Source: Nisaea nitritireducens
GTDB taxonomy: Bacteria > Pseudomonadota > Alphaproteobacteria > Thalassobaculales > Thalassobaculaceae
Length of the DNA: 59,162 nt
Assembly: GCF_014904795.1 (NCBI RefSeq)
Contig: NZ_JACZFS010000063.1
Location: 1 to 59,162 of the forward strand
Direction of reading: 5' to 3'
In this document: one piece after another, positions 17,604 through 27,979 of the stretch
Layout: every line of letters begins with the position of its first letter
Numbering within the stretch: the first letter of the stretch is position 1
The notes under the pieces: model-generated
What the model was told of the DNA's origin: nothing
The model's database searches: none
What the model saw: only the letters and a program-made list of their open reading frames with translations
Translations under genes and position numbers: made by a program

Positions 17604-18989
17604 TTGGATCACGGGAGACAGCGACTGTCCGACGTCAAGCCGGTTTCGGACTGTGAATTCGAGGCGCTTCTGCAACGCGCCGACCCGGATCTTGCCTCGG
17701 CCCCGCCTTCTGTTTTTCTCGCCGGAGTGTCTGGCGGTGCGGACAGCATGGCGCTTTGTCTCCTGCTGGCGCGCTGGTGTCATGCCCATGGACACCGCCT
17801 CCTTGCCGTAACTGTCGATCACGCGCTGCGTCCGGACTCCGCGGAGGAGGCCGGGCGGGTATCGGCTTGGCTCGCCGCGCGCGGGATCGAGCATAAGATC
17901 CTCAAATGGCAGGGTGCGAAACCAGGCACCGGCCTGCAGGCAGCGGCCCGTTCCGCAAGGTTCAAGCTCTTGACCGACTGTGCGGCGTCCTTGGGCGCGA
18001 GCGGGCTTTTCCTCGCCCATCATGTGCAGGATCAGGCCGAAACCATGGCGATGCGTCTGGCGCGGGGGAGCGGGCCTGACGGGCTGGCCGGCATCCGGCC
18101 CAGGCAGATGCATGGAAGCATCCCCGTTCTGCGTCCGTTGCTTTCCCTGCCGCCGGCCCGGCTTCGCGCCAATTGTCTCGCTGAGGCGCAAGTCTGGGTC
18201 GAGGACCCGAGCAATCGTGACCGACGTTTCGAACGGGTCCGGATCCGTCGGCAGGCGAACGCTATGACGGAAGCTGGTCTGGACGCGGGCCGTCTCGATC
18301 GTCTCGCGCAGGCATTCGGGCGCTTGCGGGACTGGAGCGAAAAACGACTGGCCGATTTCCTGACGGCTTCCGGTGAGCTGGACCCGCGCGGTTTTGCCGC
18401 GCTCGATCTTTCCGCTGTGCTGAGTTTGCCGCTGCCGCTGCGTACCAAGCTTCTCTCCGGATTGCTGCAATCGATCGGTGGGCTGGATTATCCGCCGCGC
18501 GCAGAAAATATGACGCGTTTTTTGACGTGGCTGGATGACGGCACCAGCGATCAGGTCACACTCGGAGGCTGCCTTGTCTGGCGCGGCCGGGATGACAGGC
18601 TCTGGATTGCCAGGGAGACACCGCGGAAGACCGGCCCGGAAATGTTGTGCGGCCAGCGTTTGAGCCGCTGGGACGGGCGTTTCGACGTCACCTGGTCGGG
18701 GGCGCAACCGGTCTGGATTCACATGCTGACAGGCAAGGGCGAGCGCCGATTGCGGCTGACAGGGACAGTCGTGAAGGCTTCAAAGGCGCTCCCGGTCAGC
18801 ATCCGCGCATCACTTCCTGCTTTAACTGACCTTGACGGGCGTCTGTTTGCCCCCCACCTTTCCGAGACATGGACAAGTCAGCGGCCCCTGGAAGCCGGCC
18901 TGTTCCAAATTGAATTTCGTCCCGCCGTGCCATGGGTAGCCGACGCTTTCCGGGCAAGCAGGGATGACAGGGCCGCGATGAACGACTAA
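17604..18989 (+). CDS. tilS: tRNA(Ile)-lysidine synthetase TilS
   Basis: 461 residues. ATP-dependent ligase that converts C34 of tRNA-Ile(CAU) to lysidine. The PP-loop motif SGGADS lies near residue 43 (AGVSGGADSMALCLLLARW), followed by VDHALRPDSAEEA and a LAHHVQDQAETMAMRLARGSG segment typical of TilS. The start is uncertain: no ATG exists upstream of the PP-loop. A TTG at 17604 is used, but the best ribosome site (GGGAGA, 17613-17618) points to a CTG at 17625. Directly after cpoB and 46 nt before ftsH, a common alphaproteobacterial order. Confidence 0.88.
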   Translation: MDHGRQRLSDVKPVSDCEFEALLQRADPDLASAPPSVFLAGVSGGADSMALCLLLARWCHAHGHRLLAVTVDHALRPDSAEEAGRVSAWLAARGIEHKILKWQGAKPGTGLQAAARSARFKLLTDCAASLGASGLFLAHHVQDQAETMAMRLARGSGPDGLAGIRPRQMHGSIPVLRPLLSLPPARLRANCLAEAQVWVEDPSNRDRRFERVRIRRQANAMTEAGLDAGRLDRLAQAFGRLRDWSEKRLADFLTASGELDPRGFAALDLSAVLSLPLPLRTKLLSGLLQSIGGLDYPPRAENMTRFLTWLDDGTSDQVTLGGCLVWRGRDDRLWIARETPRKTGPEMLCGQRLSRWDGRFDVTWSGAQPVWIHMLTGKGERRLRLTGTVVKASKALPVSIRASLPALTDLDGRLFAPHLSETWTSQRPLEAGLFQIEFRPAVPWVADAFRASRDDRAAMND

Positions 18990-19035
18990 GAATGGGCGTC
19001 CGGCTGAATAAGAACCCTACCGAGGCATAATCGGC

Positions 19036-20970
19036 GTGAACAATTTCGGCAAGAATCTCGCACTCTGGATTATCGTAGGCGTCCTCCTCGTGGCGCTGTT
19101 CAATCTATTCCAAAGTTCGAACAAACCTGGTGGATATCCGAATTTCGCGTTTTCGGATTTCCTTAGCTCGGTTGAATCCGGTCGGGTGACCGACGTCGTG
19201 ATCCAGGGCAATACCATCAAGGGACACTTCAGCGATGGGCGCACCTTTGCGACCTACGCTCCGAACGATCCCGGCCTTGTGGACCGGCTCAAGGAAGGGG
19301 GCGTGCGGATTGCCGCAGCGCCGCCGGAAGAGGGCATGTCCGGCCTACTCGGTATCCTGATCTCCTGGTTCCCGATGCTGCTTTTCATCGGTGTCTGGAT
19401 CTTCTTCATGCGCCAGATGCAGGGCGGTGGCGGCAAGGCCATGGGCTTCGGCAAGAGCCGCGCCCGGCTGCTCACAGAGAAAGTCGGACGGGTCACCTTC
19501 GACGATGTCGCCGGTATCGACGAAGCCAAGACCGAGCTTGAAGAGATCGTCGAGTTCCTGAAGGACCCGCAGCGCTTCCAGCGTCTCGGCGGCAAGATTC
19601 CCAAGGGCTGTCTGCTGGTGGGCCCTCCGGGTACCGGTAAGACGCTGCTGGCCCGCGCCATCGCCGGCGAAGCCAATGTGCCGTTCTTCACCATTTCCGG
19701 TTCCGACTTCGTCGAGATGTTCGTTGGCGTCGGCGCCAGCCGTGTCCGCGACATGTTCGAGCAGGGCAAGAAGAACGCGCCATGCATCATCTTCATTGAT
19801 GAAATCGATGCGGTCGGCCGTCATCGCGGCGCCGGTCTCGGCGGCGGCAATGACGAGCGTGAGCAGACCCTGAACCAGTTGCTGGTCGAGATGGACGGTT
19901 TCGAGGCGAACGAGGGTGTCATCCTGATCGCCGCCACCAACCGTCCGGACGTGCTTGACCCGGCTCTGCTGCGTCCCGGCCGCTTCGACCGTCAGGTCGT
20001 GGTGCCGAACCCGGACATCCTGGGCCGCGAGCGCATCCTGAAAGTTCATATGCGCAAGGTGCCGCTGGGTCCGGACGTGGACGCCAAGGTTATTGCGCGC
20101 GGTACACCGGGCTTCTCCGGTGCGGATCTTGCGAACCTGGTGAACGAAGGCGCCCTGCTGGCGGCCCGTAAGGGCAAGCGCGTGGTCGGCATGGCCGAGT
20201 TCGAGGAAGCCAAGGACAAGGTCATGATGGGCGCGGAACGCCGCTCCATGGTCATGACCGACGAAGAAAAGGCGCTGACCGCCTATCATGAAGCCGGCCA
20301 CGCCGTGGTTGCGCTGCATTGCCCGGACAGCGACCCGATCCACAAGGCGACGATCATCCCGCGCGGCCGCGCCCTCGGCATGGTCATGCGTCTGCCGGAA
20401 GGCGACCGGATCTCGCTTTCTCGTGCAAAGCTCTATGCGGACCTGCAGGTAGCCTGTGGCGGCCGTCTTGCCGAGGAACTTGTGTTCGGGGAAGAACGGG
20501 TTACGACCGGTGCCTCCTCCGATATCCGGATGGTCTCCGACATGGCCCGCCGCATGGTCACCGAGTGGGGCCTCAGCGACAAACTCGGCTTCCTGGCCTA
20601 TTCGCAGGATCAGCAGGAGGTTTTCCTCGGTCATTCCGTGACCCAGCAGAAGAACGTTTCCGATGCGACCGCCAAGGTGATCGATGAGGAAATCCGCCGG
20701 ATCGTGGATGGCGCCTATAAAGACGCTCGCAAGATCCTGGAAGATAATTACAACGAGCTGGAAACGCTGGCCAAGGGACTGCTCGAATACGAGACCCTCT
20801 CTGGTGACGAGATCAAAGCCCTGCTCGCTGGCGAAAGTCTGGTGAAGAATAACAAGGAAGACGGACCGAAGCCCGGTGCCGGACGCCGTTCATCGGTGCC
20901 GACCGGCGGCAAGGAAGATACCGGTAAGACCGGTGGGGGCCTTGAGCCCGATCCGCAGCCCGGCGAGTAA
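19036..20970 (+). CDS. ftsH: ATP-dependent zinc metalloprotease FtsH
   Basis: 644 residues with a GTG start at 19036. Inner-membrane AAA+ protease for quality control and regulated proteolysis. Two membrane helices (~8-26 and ~105-125) flank a small periplasmic domain. Walker A GPPGTGKT (~196-203), Walker [10 protein letters not shown], second region of homology with [11 protein letters not shown], and the zinc site HEAGH (residues 418-422) are intact. The C-terminus is a disordered Gly/Pro/Lys tail. 3 nt upstream of folP. Confidence 0.97.
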   Translation: MNNFGKNLALWIIVGVLLVALFNLFQSSNKPGGYPNFAFSDFLSSVESGRVTDVVIQGNTIKGHFSDGRTFATYAPNDPGLVDRLKEGGVRIAAAPPEEGMSGLLGILISWFPMLLFIGVWIFFMRQMQGGGGKAMGFGKSRARLLTEKVGRVTFDDVAGIDEAKTELEEIVEFLKDPQRFQRLGGKIPKGCLLVGPPGTGKTLLARAIAGEANVPFFTISGSDFVEMFVGVGASRVRDMFEQGKKNAPCIIFIDEIDAVGRHRGAGLGGGNDEREQTLNQLLVEMDGFEANEGVILIAATNRPDVLDPALLRPGRFDRQVVVPNPDILGRERILKVHMRKVPLGPDVDAKVIARGTPGFSGADLANLVNEGALLAARKGKRVVGMAEFEEAKDKVMMGAERRSMVMTDEEKALTAYHEAGHAVVALHCPDSDPIHKATIIPRGRALGMVMRLPEGDRISLSRAKLYADLQVACGGRLAEELVFGEERVTTGASSDIRMVSDMARRMVTEWGLSDKLGFLAYSQDQQEVFLGHSVTQQKNVSDATAKVIDEEIRRIVDGAYKDARKILEDNYNELETLAKGLLEYETLSGDEIKALLAGESLVKNNKEDGPKPGAGRRSSVPTGGKEDTGKTGGGLEPDPQPGE

Positions 20971-20973
20971 TTC

Positions 20974-22107
20974 ATGACCGACATTTTGAAAGAGGCCGCG
21001 CTCATGCGCGGCCTTTTGCCGTCCGGCGCCAGCATTCACCTTGCACCGACCGGTATCGTCTGGGGAGAGATGGCGGACCGGCTCTTGAAGGCCGGGCTTG
21101 CCCGTCCTCTGGCCGGTGGCCCCGCCGCGTTCTCCGCCGTCGAGATTATTGCCCGCTCCGCCGATGCCATTCACCTACTGGGCCCCGCGCCGCTCGATAC
21201 GGCCGTTACCTGGGCCGCGGGCGAAGGAATTGGCGCTCTGTTCGATCAGCAAATCGATCTGATCTCTGCGCCGCGCCCGCTGTTTGCCGGATTGCCGGCT
21301 GACCGTCCCCTGGTCATGGGCATCGTCAATGTGACGCCGGACAGTTTTTCCGACGGCGGCGACTTCGCGGCGACCGGCGATGCAGTCAACCATGCCTTTG
21401 AGCTGCTGATGCAGGGCGCGGATATTCTGGATATCGGCGGGGAATCCACCCGGCCCGGTGCCGATCCGGTGCCGGTCGAGGAAGAACTACGCCGGGTTGT
21501 CCCCGTGATCGAGGGTATCCGTCACCGGGCCGGGGCGAAGCGGCCGGTGATCAGCGTCGACACGCGGCGTCCGGACGTAATGCGGGCGGCGCTCGATGCC
21601 GGGGCGGATATCGTCAACGATGTGACCGGGCTGGCTGATCCTATGAGCCGCCGCATTGTCGCGGACGCCAAGGTCCCGGTAATGCTGATGCATATGCGGG
21701 GTCAGCCGCAGACCATGCAGAGCGAGGCTCAGTACGATTTCACCCCTCTGCAGATGCTTGAGGAGCTGGAGCAACGGGTATTTGAGGCCGAGCAGGCCGG
21801 CATCCCGCGTGAGCGTATCGTCGTTGACCCCGGTATCGGATTCGCCAAGAACACGGACCAGAACCTTGAAGTGCTGGCCCGGCTTGGCCTGTTGCACGGG
21901 TTTGGCTGCACCGTTCTTCTCGGCGCGTCGCGCAAGAAGATGATCGCCAATATCAGCCGGGACGAGCCGGCGAAGGAACGAGTGCCGGGCTCGCTCGCCA
22001 TTGCCCTTGCCGGTGTGGAGCAGGGCGTCCAGATCCTCCGGGTGCACGATGTTGCCGAGACCGTGCAGGCGCTAAAAGTCTGGGCGGGAATCGCCGCTCG
22101 GCGGTAA
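20974..22107 (+). CDS. folP: Dihydropteroate synthase FolP with N-terminal extension
   Basis: 377 residues, about 100 longer than the usual enzyme. The catalytic TIM barrel starts near residue 111 ([19 protein letters not shown]) and has [39 protein letters not shown] and GASRKKMI, i.e. both pterin- and pABA-site motifs. It joins p-aminobenzoate to dihydropterin pyrophosphate for folate synthesis. The extra N-terminal ~110 residues ([20 protein letters not shown]...) have no recognised domain and are in frame with a good start directly after ftsH, so they seem genuine. Confidence 0.92.
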   Translation: MTDILKEAALMRGLLPSGASIHLAPTGIVWGEMADRLLKAGLARPLAGGPAAFSAVEIIARSADAIHLLGPAPLDTAVTWAAGEGIGALFDQQIDLISAPRPLFAGLPADRPLVMGIVNVTPDSFSDGGDFAATGDAVNHAFELLMQGADILDIGGESTRPGADPVPVEEELRRVVPVIEGIRHRAGAKRPVISVDTRRPDVMRAALDAGADIVNDVTGLADPMSRRIVADAKVPVMLMHMRGQPQTMQSEAQYDFTPLQMLEELEQRVFEAEQAGIPRERIVVDPGIGFAKNTDQNLEVLARLGLLHGFGCTVLLGASRKKMIANISRDEPAKERVPGSLAIALAGVEQGVQILRVHDVAETVQALKVWAGIAARR

Positions 22108-22151
22108 GCTGCGGTGCTCGCTCCAGTCATTCTGATATTGCTTGGAACTTC

Positions 22152-23516
22152 ATGACCAGAAATCTCTTCGGAACCGACGGCATCAGAGGCACCGCAAATG
22201 CCGAGCCGATGACAGCCGAGACAGCGCTTCGCGTGGCCATGGCGGCTGGCCGTCACTTCGTGAACAGCAACGGCAGTCCAAAGACCGGACACCGGCCGTT
22301 GGCGGTGATCGGCAAGGACACGCGGCTCTCCGGTTACATGCTGGAGCCGGCGATGGTGGCGGGGTTCACCTCGATCGGGATGGATGTGGTGCTGCTTGGC
22401 CCGCTTCCCACCCCGGCCGTGGCGAGCCTGACCCGCTCCCTGCGCGCCGATCTCGGTGTCATGCTCTCCGCCTCGCACAATCCCTATCAGGATAACGGCA
22501 TCAAGCTGTTTGGTCCGGACGGCTTCAAGCTGTCGGACGAGGTCGAGCACGAGATCGAGAACCGGATCGATACGCTGGGCGCCGAGGACAGGGCATCGGC
22601 CGACCGACTCGGCAAGGTCCGGCGGCTGGAGGATGCCCAGGGCCGCTATATCGAGATCGCCAAGAACACCTTCCCGAAGGGCATGCGGCTCGACGGTTTG
22701 AAGCTTGTCGTCGATTGCGCCAACGGCGCCGCCTACAAGGTCGCCCCGCGCGTATTGTTCGAGCTTGGTGCCGAGGTCATCGAGATCGGCGTCACTCCGA
22801 ACGGTACGAATATCAATGCCGGCTGTGGTGCTACAGCACCGGATGCCATGTGTAATGCGGTGACGGAAACCGGTGCGCATCTCGGTATCGCCCTCGACGG
22901 TGACGCCGACCGGCTGATCATGGCGGACGAGCACGGGCGGATCATCGACGGAGACCAGATCATGGGGCTGATCGCGGCCTCCTGGGCGGAAGCGGGGCTG
23001 CTGCGCGGCAAGGCGTTGGTCACCACCGTGATGAGCAATCTCGGGCTGGAGCAATACCTTGAGGGCATCGGCGTTGCCATGCACCGCACCAAGGTGGGCG
23101 ATCGCTATGTGCTGGAGCATATGCAGTCCGGCGGCTTCAATCTTGGCGGTGAGCAGTCCGGCCACATGATCATGAGCGATCACGCGACCACGGGAGACGG
23201 GCTGATTGCTGCACTCCAGGTGCTGGCCGTGCTGATCTCGTCCGAAAAGCCGATGAGCGAGGTTGCCTCGGTTTTCACTCCCTTGCCGCAGTTGCTGAAG
23301 AATGTGCGCTACACGGGTGCACCGCCGCTGGAAGGCGAGTCCGTGAAGACGGCTATCCGTGAGGGCGAGGCGCGTCTGGCCGGGACGGGACGGGTCCTGA
23401 TCCGCAAATCAGGCACCGAGCCTCTGATCCGGGTCATGGCCGAAGGCGCGGACGAAAAGCTCGTCGCCAATGTCGTGGACGATATCGTACGGGAGATCGA
23501 ACGTGCCGCAGGCTGA
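22152..23516 (+). CDS. glmM: Phosphoglucosamine mutase GlmM
   Basis: 454 residues. Interconverts glucosamine-6-P and glucosamine-1-P for UDP-GlcNAc and so for peptidoglycan and LPS. N-terminal FGTDGIRG, the phosphoserine loop LSASHNP (Ser108), the metal-binding DGDADR loop, the sugar-binding GGEQSGH motif and C-terminal [12 protein letters not shown] phosphate loop are all present. Order folP-glmM after ftsH is conserved in many bacteria. Its stop lies inside the thiD start region. Confidence 0.96.
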   Translation: MTRNLFGTDGIRGTANAEPMTAETALRVAMAAGRHFVNSNGSPKTGHRPLAVIGKDTRLSGYMLEPAMVAGFTSIGMDVVLLGPLPTPAVASLTRSLRADLGVMLSASHNPYQDNGIKLFGPDGFKLSDEVEHEIENRIDTLGAEDRASADRLGKVRRLEDAQGRYIEIAKNTFPKGMRLDGLKLVVDCANGAAYKVAPRVLFELGAEVIEIGVTPNGTNINAGCGATAPDAMCNAVTETGAHLGIALDGDADRLIMADEHGRIIDGDQIMGLIAASWAEAGLLRGKALVTTVMSNLGLEQYLEGIGVAMHRTKVGDRYVLEHMQSGGFNLGGEQSGHMIMSDHATTGDGLIAALQVLAVLISSEKPMSEVASVFTPLPQLLKNVRYTGAPPLEGESVKTAIREGEARLAGTGRVLIRKSGTEPLIRVMAEGADEKLVANVVDDIVREIERAAG

Positions 23517-24348
23517 TATGACAGAGACCGGCGACTTACACCCGATGCAGGGCCGGGTGCTGATCTGCGCCGGGTCCGATTCCGGTGGCGGCGCGGGCAT
23601 CCAGGCCGATATCAAGGCGGTCACCTGTCTCGGCGGTTTTGCCATGACGGCGATCACCGCTCTGACCGCGCAGAACACCGAAGGCGTTCACGACGTTTAC
23701 GATGTGCATGAGGAATTCATCGCCAAGCAGATAGAGCTCGTGCTGAAGGACCTTGGCGCGGACTGTATCAAGACGGGCATGCTGCACTCGATCCCGGTGA
23801 TCGAGACCGTGCACAAGGCGCTGGAAGAACAGGCACCGGATATCCCGCTTGTGGTCGATCCTGTCATGGTGGCCAAGGGCGGACATCCATTGCTGGAACC
23901 CCAGGCGCTGAACGCGATGAAGCATCGGATGGTGGCGCGGGCAACCATCCTGACCCCGAACATTCCGGAGGCGGAGTTGCTGACGGCAAAGAAGATCGCG
24001 AACCGTGACGACATGCTCCGGGTCGGCGAAACCCTTCTCAAACTTGGCCCGAAGTACGTTCTGATGAAGGGCGGGCATATGGATGGCGACGAGTTGGTCG
24101 ATATTCTGGTTTCCGCAGATGCGAAGCCTGTCGAGTTCCGGAGCGCGCGAATCGATACCGTTCATACCCATGGCACGGGCTGCACTACGGCCTCGGCGAT
24201 CGCCGCTGGCATTGCACAGGGGCTTTCCGTCGAGGATGCCGTCAGCCGGGCGCGGGATTATGTGCGCATGGCGATCCTGACCGCGCCGGGCTATGGCCAC
24301 GGCCACGGGCCGCTGAACCATGCCCATACGCTTCGCCCGGAAGTCTGA
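23503..24348 (+). CDS. thiD: Hydroxymethylpyrimidine (phosphate) kinase ThiD
   Basis: 281 residues from the GTG at 23503, chosen because a GGGAGA site sits 6 nt upstream; ATGs at 23518 and 23545 are alternatives. It phosphorylates HMP and HMP-P in thiamine synthesis. N-terminal [44 protein letters not shown] and the C-terminal anion-hole motif [16 protein letters not shown] are all family signatures. It overlaps the glmM end by 14 nt. No other thiamine genes or TPP riboswitch are nearby. Confidence 0.94.
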   Translation: MPQADMTETGDLHPMQGRVLICAGSDSGGGAGIQADIKAVTCLGGFAMTAITALTAQNTEGVHDVYDVHEEFIAKQIELVLKDLGADCIKTGMLHSIPVIETVHKALEEQAPDIPLVVDPVMVAKGGHPLLEPQALNAMKHRMVARATILTPNIPEAELLTAKKIANRDDMLRVGETLLKLGPKYVLMKGGHMDGDELVDILVSADAKPVEFRSARIDTVHTHGTGCTTASAIAAGIAQGLSVEDAVSRARDYVRMAILTAPGYGHGHGPLNHAHTLRPEV

Positions 24349-24374
24349 AGCGCGCTTGAGTTTTGCCCGTGCGC

Positions 24375-24396
24375 TGCCTAGACTCGTCGCTAGGCA
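24375..24396 (+). terminator. Small hairpin after thiD
   Basis: Perfect 7-bp inverted repeat TGCCTAG / CTAGGCA with an eight-base loop, 27 nt after the thiD stop and without a T-run. It could be a weak terminator or an operator for the downstream gene; the sequence alone does not decide. Confidence 0.35.
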
Positions 24397-24521
24397 CGCC
24401 CGAGCCTCCCCCCTCCGCAGGGAAAGCATCCGACATGTTGGGCTTTGAGCTTTTCGAACCCACTGTTCGGGCATGCGCATAAGGAGGGATTGCGACAGAC
24501 GCTCGCATCAGGAGGTTCCCG

Positions 24522-25235
24522 ATGAGGTTCTCTCATCCTGTTTTCCGTCTCAAACGCCAGGCCCGTCTGCTGTCCCGCGAGGCTGGCATTCCGCTCAACA
24601 AGGCGCTCGACCGTATCGCGGCCAGCGAAGGCTACAAGAGCTGGGGCCATCTGGCCGCCAATGCATCCACCGGGAGTCCGGCCGGAGAGATGCTGGCGCA
24701 GCTCGCACCCGGCGATCTCGTTCTGCTGGGTGCGCGGCCGGGTCATGGCAAGACCTTGCTCGGGCTCGAATTGCTGGCTGAAGCGGCGAAGGCCGGGCGG
24801 CACGGTTTCTTCTTCACGCTGGATTACAGCGACACGGACGTCATCGACCGTGTCCGTGCGCTCGGCATCGAGCCGGGGGAGATCTCTTCCAGCGTCACGC
24901 TGGATACGTCCGACGGCATTTGCGCGGAGCACATCATCTCCGAAATGGGCGCCGCGCCACCGCACAGCATCGCTGTGGTCGATTATCTGCAGTTGCTGGA
25001 CCAGAGGCGGCGGAATCCCGAACTTGCCGAGCAGGTGGCTGCGCTGAAGGCTTTTGCGCAGACGGCCGGCCATATCGTCGTCCTGATCTCGCAGATCGAC
25101 CGGGCTTACGATCCGGGAGAAAAGCCGCTGCCGGACCTGTCCGATGTCCGCCTGCCAAACCCGGTGGACCTGACCCTCTTCACCAAGAGCTGCTTTCTGC
25201 ATGACGGGGAGGTTCGGCTGGACGCCGTGGCCTGA
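24522..25235 (+). CDS. Glyoxalase_8-like N-domain fused to DnaB-like RecA-fold ATPase
   Basis: 237 residues. Residues ~5-47 (LKRQARLLSREAG... KALDRIAASEGYKSWGHLAA) match the short helical domain named Glyoxalase_8 in Pfam (recalled). Then a RecA/DnaB-like ATPase core: Walker A GARPGHGKT (70-78), TLDYSD, and Walker B-like VVDYLQLLD (~152-160). The helicase N-terminal domain of replicative DnaB is absent and the ATPase is short, so it is not the replicative helicase. GGAGG ribosome site. Convergent with the next gene (2-nt gap). Function unknown; nucleotide-dependent DNA or protein remodelling is an inference. Confidence 0.7.
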   Translation: MRFSHPVFRLKRQARLLSREAGIPLNKALDRIAASEGYKSWGHLAANASTGSPAGEMLAQLAPGDLVLLGARPGHGKTLLGLELLAEAAKAGRHGFFFTLDYSDTDVIDRVRALGIEPGEISSSVTLDTSDGICAEHIISEMGAAPPHSIAVVDYLQLLDQRRRNPELAEQVAALKAFAQTAGHIVVLISQIDRAYDPGEKPLPDLSDVRLPNPVDLTLFTKSCFLHDGEVRLDAVA

Positions 25236-25237
25236 CG

Positions 25238-26404
25238 TCAGACGGCCACGAAATCCTGTTTCTCCAGGCTATAGACGTGTTTGCCGAGAAATCCGGCCGC
25301 CGTCATCTTTTCGATCTCCTGACGCAATGTCTCGATGCGGGACGCGTATGTCGTGCTGCCGATATCGAGCAGGGCGTTCAGGGGGTCGGAAGCCTTGAGA
25401 GCGTCTTCGATCACGCTGCTTTTGGCGCGTCCCTGATGGCGGATATCGGCGACTACGATACAGACGGAATCCTTCGCTCCGTCGAGATTGTAACGCTGGG
25501 CATAGCTCGCATATTTCTGCCGCTGCTGCTCGATGGTGAAAGAAACCTGGGTTTTGCGATGCTCTGGATTGTTCTCCGCCCAGTGCACGAACTTCGCTGC
25601 GACCTCGGCCTCCTGCTGGCCGACGGCATCGGGGTCCGGGTTGAGATAATTCATCAGGCCCTGGCTGCTGGCGTCGTTTTCGAGCTGGACACTGCCGCCG
25701 GGTGTTTTCTGGAAGATGTGGCCGTTTTGCAGGATCAGGTCGGGGAAATAGAATTGTGCGTCTTTGAGCAACAGGAACCGGCGTAGCAGCAGGACGAAGT
25801 TTTCATCGGGCTCGTGAGCGGCATCCTGCATGAAGCCGAAGGTGAAGGCGGCACGGTCATAGGTGTTGAGGCAGTGGAAGCTGCCCTTGCTCTCGCACAT
25901 CACTGTCGGGGCGATAAGATCGGCCCAGATCCCGAAGTTTTCCCGGTAGGCCTCAGGCGTGTAGATGTCGGTGCCGGGGGTGGTGTTCATCAGGCCCCGG
26001 AGGCTCTGGAAGCGGACGTCGCTGCCGACAAAGAATGTGGGCCCGTCATTGATCTGCGCCGAATAGCGCTGTCCGTCGGTACTGATGGATACGGTCGCCG
26101 GCTCGGTAATCTGCTGCTCCGGGCCGGAAACGGCCGTTTTGGCGGAGACCCGTTCGGTCGGGCTGTTGGCGAATGGCATGGCAAGCAGGGTGCGCCCCGC
26201 ATATTCCGGCGCGATGGCGACATCGAGTGCCGGGCCGGCGGCCATGGAACGGGAGACGCGGACACCGTCGCACTGGACCTCCCAGTTGATCCGCGCCAGA
26301 TCCGCCGGTTCGGGGTTGGGCTGGTTGAACGCTGACGCCTCATAATGGGCAACAGAGCCGACTTCCGCGGTTTCCGGTCCGTCTACGGCTGTGACGAGCA
26401 GCAT
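25238..26404 (-). CDS. Unknown protein with lysozyme-like motif
   Basis: 388 residues from the ATG at 26404, which has GGAGG 6 nt upstream. I do not recognise the full protein. The N-terminal ~100 residues look like an immunoglobulin-type beta domain (VDGPETAEVGSVAHYEASAF). Residues 169-193 (CESKGSFHCLNTYDRAAFTFGFMQ) have the spacing of the lysozyme-superfamily catalytic segment (E-x2-G... N-x2-D... T-x-G-x2-Q), with Glu171 as candidate acid. No signal peptide is visible, so a wall-hydrolase role would need an unusual export route such as a contractile or effector system. No secretion genes are in the window. Confidence 0.45.
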   Translation of the reverse strand: MLLVTAVDGPETAEVGSVAHYEASAFNQPNPEPADLARINWEVQCDGVRVSRSMAAGPALDVAIAPEYAGRTLLAMPFANSPTERVSAKTAVSGPEQQITEPATVSISTDGQRYSAQINDGPTFFVGSDVRFQSLRGLMNTTPGTDIYTPEAYRENFGIWADLIAPTVMCESKGSFHCLNTYDRAAFTFGFMQDAAHEPDENFVLLLRRFLLLKDAQFYFPDLILQNGHIFQKTPGGSVQLENDASSQGLMNYLNPDPDAVGQQEAEVAAKFVHWAENNPEHRKTQVSFTIEQQRQKYASYAQRYNLDGAKDSVCIVVADIRHQGRAKSSVIEDALKASDPLNALLDIGSTTYASRIETLRQEIEKMTAAGFLGKHVYSLEKQDFVAV

Positions 26405-26601
26405 GGCAGCCTCCAAGATTTCCTAGAAGGGAGAATTACTAGCGCAATTGCAACCCTGCGACGAATGTGGCCGGCTTTCGATTGTCGATTTTTCGTCGTG
26501 CTGCCGATACTTGATGTCGCCCGGGGTATGGAGTTCAGACGCGTCCCGCGTAAGTGTTGTGATAGCAAAAAGAATTCAAGCGCTTTTCTTGTGGAGGCGG
26601 C

Positions 26602-27315
26602 ATGGCCGAGGAAGACGATATCGTTCTGTCCGAACTGGACGATGAAGAACTCGTGCAGCAGATGCACGACGATCTCTATGACGGTCTGAAAGACGAGGTC
26701 GAAGAGGGCGTCAACATCCTGCTGGGGCGCGGCTGGACACCTTACAAGGTTCTGACCGAAGCCCTGGTCGAGGGCATGCGCATCGTCGGTATCGATTTCC
26801 GCGACGGCATCCTGTTCGTGCCGGAAGTGCTGATGGCCGCCAACTCCATGAAGGCCGGGATGGTTATCCTGCGCCCGCTGCTCGCCGAGACCGGTGCGCC
26901 GCGCATGGGCAAGATGGTGATCGGCACGGTGAAGGGCGATATCCACGATATCGGCAAGAACCTCGTCTCCATGATGATGGAGGGCGCGGGCTATGAGGTG
27001 ATCGATATCGGGATCAACAACCCGGTCGAGAATTATCTGGCTGCGATCGAGGAGCACAAGCCGGACATTCTCGGAATGTCGGCTCTGCTGACCACGACCA
27101 TGCCTTACATGAAGGTCGTCATCGACACGATGAAGGAAAAGGGTATCCGCGACGATTACATCGTCCTGGTCGGCGGCGCGCCGCTGAACGAGGCCTTTGC
27201 CGAGAGTGTCGGCGCCGATGCCTATTGCCGCGATGCCGCCGTTGCGGTCGAGACCGCGAAGAAGATGATCGCCGAGCGGGAACGCTCCAACTCGGCGGCC
27301 ATGGGCGTCGAGTGA
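26602..27315 (+). CDS. Corrinoid (cobalamin-binding) methyl carrier protein
   Basis: 237 residues. N-terminal four-helix cap domain (~20-95) and C-terminal Rossmann B12 domain, the architecture of MtbC/MtmC/MtaC/MtgC carriers. The base-off/His-on motif GDIHDIGKN puts cobalt-ligating His115 after Asp113, with Gly118; downstream GMSALLTTTM and LVGGAPLNEAFA continue the fold. A GGAGG site precedes the ATG. It would carry a methyl group from a substrate-specific methyltransferase to a methyl-THF-forming partner; such a partner is encoded at 53.9 kb. DUF1638 follows 12 nt downstream. Confidence 0.92.
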   Translation: MAEEDDIVLSELDDEELVQQMHDDLYDGLKDEVEEGVNILLGRGWTPYKVLTEALVEGMRIVGIDFRDGILFVPEVLMAANSMKAGMVILRPLLAETGAPRMGKMVIGTVKGDIHDIGKNLVSMMMEGAGYEVIDIGINNPVENYLAAIEEHKPDILGMSALLTTTMPYMKVVIDTMKEKGIRDDYIVLVGGAPLNEAFAESVGADAYCRDAAVAVETAKKMIAERERSNSAAMGVE

Positions 27316-27327
27316 GCGGGGGCGGCG

Positions 27328-27951
27328 ATGGCCGCCTCGACAAGTCCTGAGAGACCGCGGGCGCTTGTGGTTGCCTGCGGTGCTCTTGGCCGGGAACTGG
27401 TCGCTCTGAAAGAGAGCACCGGCTGGGACGCGCTCGATATCACCTGCCTGCCGGCCATCTGGCACAATCATCCGGAAAAGATCGCTCCCGGTTTGCGGCG
27501 CAAGCTCCAAGCGGCGCATGGCTATGAGAGGGTTTTCGTCGCCTATGGCGATTGCGGAACCGGCGGAGAGGTCGATCAAGTGATCGAGGAGTTTGGCGTC
27601 GAGCGCATCGCCGGGCCGCACTGCTACCAGTTCTTCATGGGCACGGACGCGTTTACGGCACTGACCAACGAAGATCCTGCCTGCTTTTTCCTGACCGATT
27701 ACCTGGTCCGGCATTTCGACCGGCTGATCGTCAAGGGCCTCGGACTCGACCGTTTCCCGGAACTGCGCGACATGTATTTCGGCAATTACACGGCGCTGGT
27801 CTATATCGCCCAGACAGAAGACCCGCGCCTGAAGGTAAAGGCGGAGCAGGCCGCCGAGCGGCTCGGCCTCGCCTTCGAGTATCGCTATCGCGGCTATGGC
27901 GAGCTGCAGAGCTTCATTGAAACCGCACATCCCGTGCATGCCGGACAGTAA
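27328..27951 (+). CDS. DUF1638 family protein
   Basis: 207 residues. The motif run LVVACGALGRELVAL at the start, DITCLPAIWHNHPEKI, VFVAYGDCGTGGEVD and IAGPHCYQFFMG marks DUF1638, a family of unknown function that recurs beside corrinoid methyltransferase genes (recalled). Cys and His residues (CG, DCGTGG, HCYQF) could bind metal or cobalamin intermediates, an inference only. It lies in a tight unit with the corrinoid protein and the Scvir-like gene. Confidence 0.85.
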   Translation: MAASTSPERPRALVVACGALGRELVALKESTGWDALDITCLPAIWHNHPEKIAPGLRRKLQAAHGYERVFVAYGDCGTGGEVDQVIEEFGVERIAGPHCYQFFMGTDAFTALTNEDPACFFLTDYLVRHFDRLIVKGLGLDRFPELRDMYFGNYTALVYIAQTEDPRLKVKAEQAAERLGLAFEYRYRGYGELQSFIETAHPVHAGQ

Positions 27952-27979
27952 CGGCCGGACAAACTAACGGAGAGCCGGC

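Noticed and set aside
19345-23183. Long reverse-strand frames (429 and 484 residues) opposite ftsH and folP-glmM
   Set aside because: Complete overlap with highly conserved forward genes and no motif; typical high-GC antisense frames.
26383-27939. 518-residue reverse-strand frame opposite the corrinoid protein and DUF1638
   Set aside because: Shadow of the well-supported forward genes, His/Asp/Arg-rich nonsense composition.
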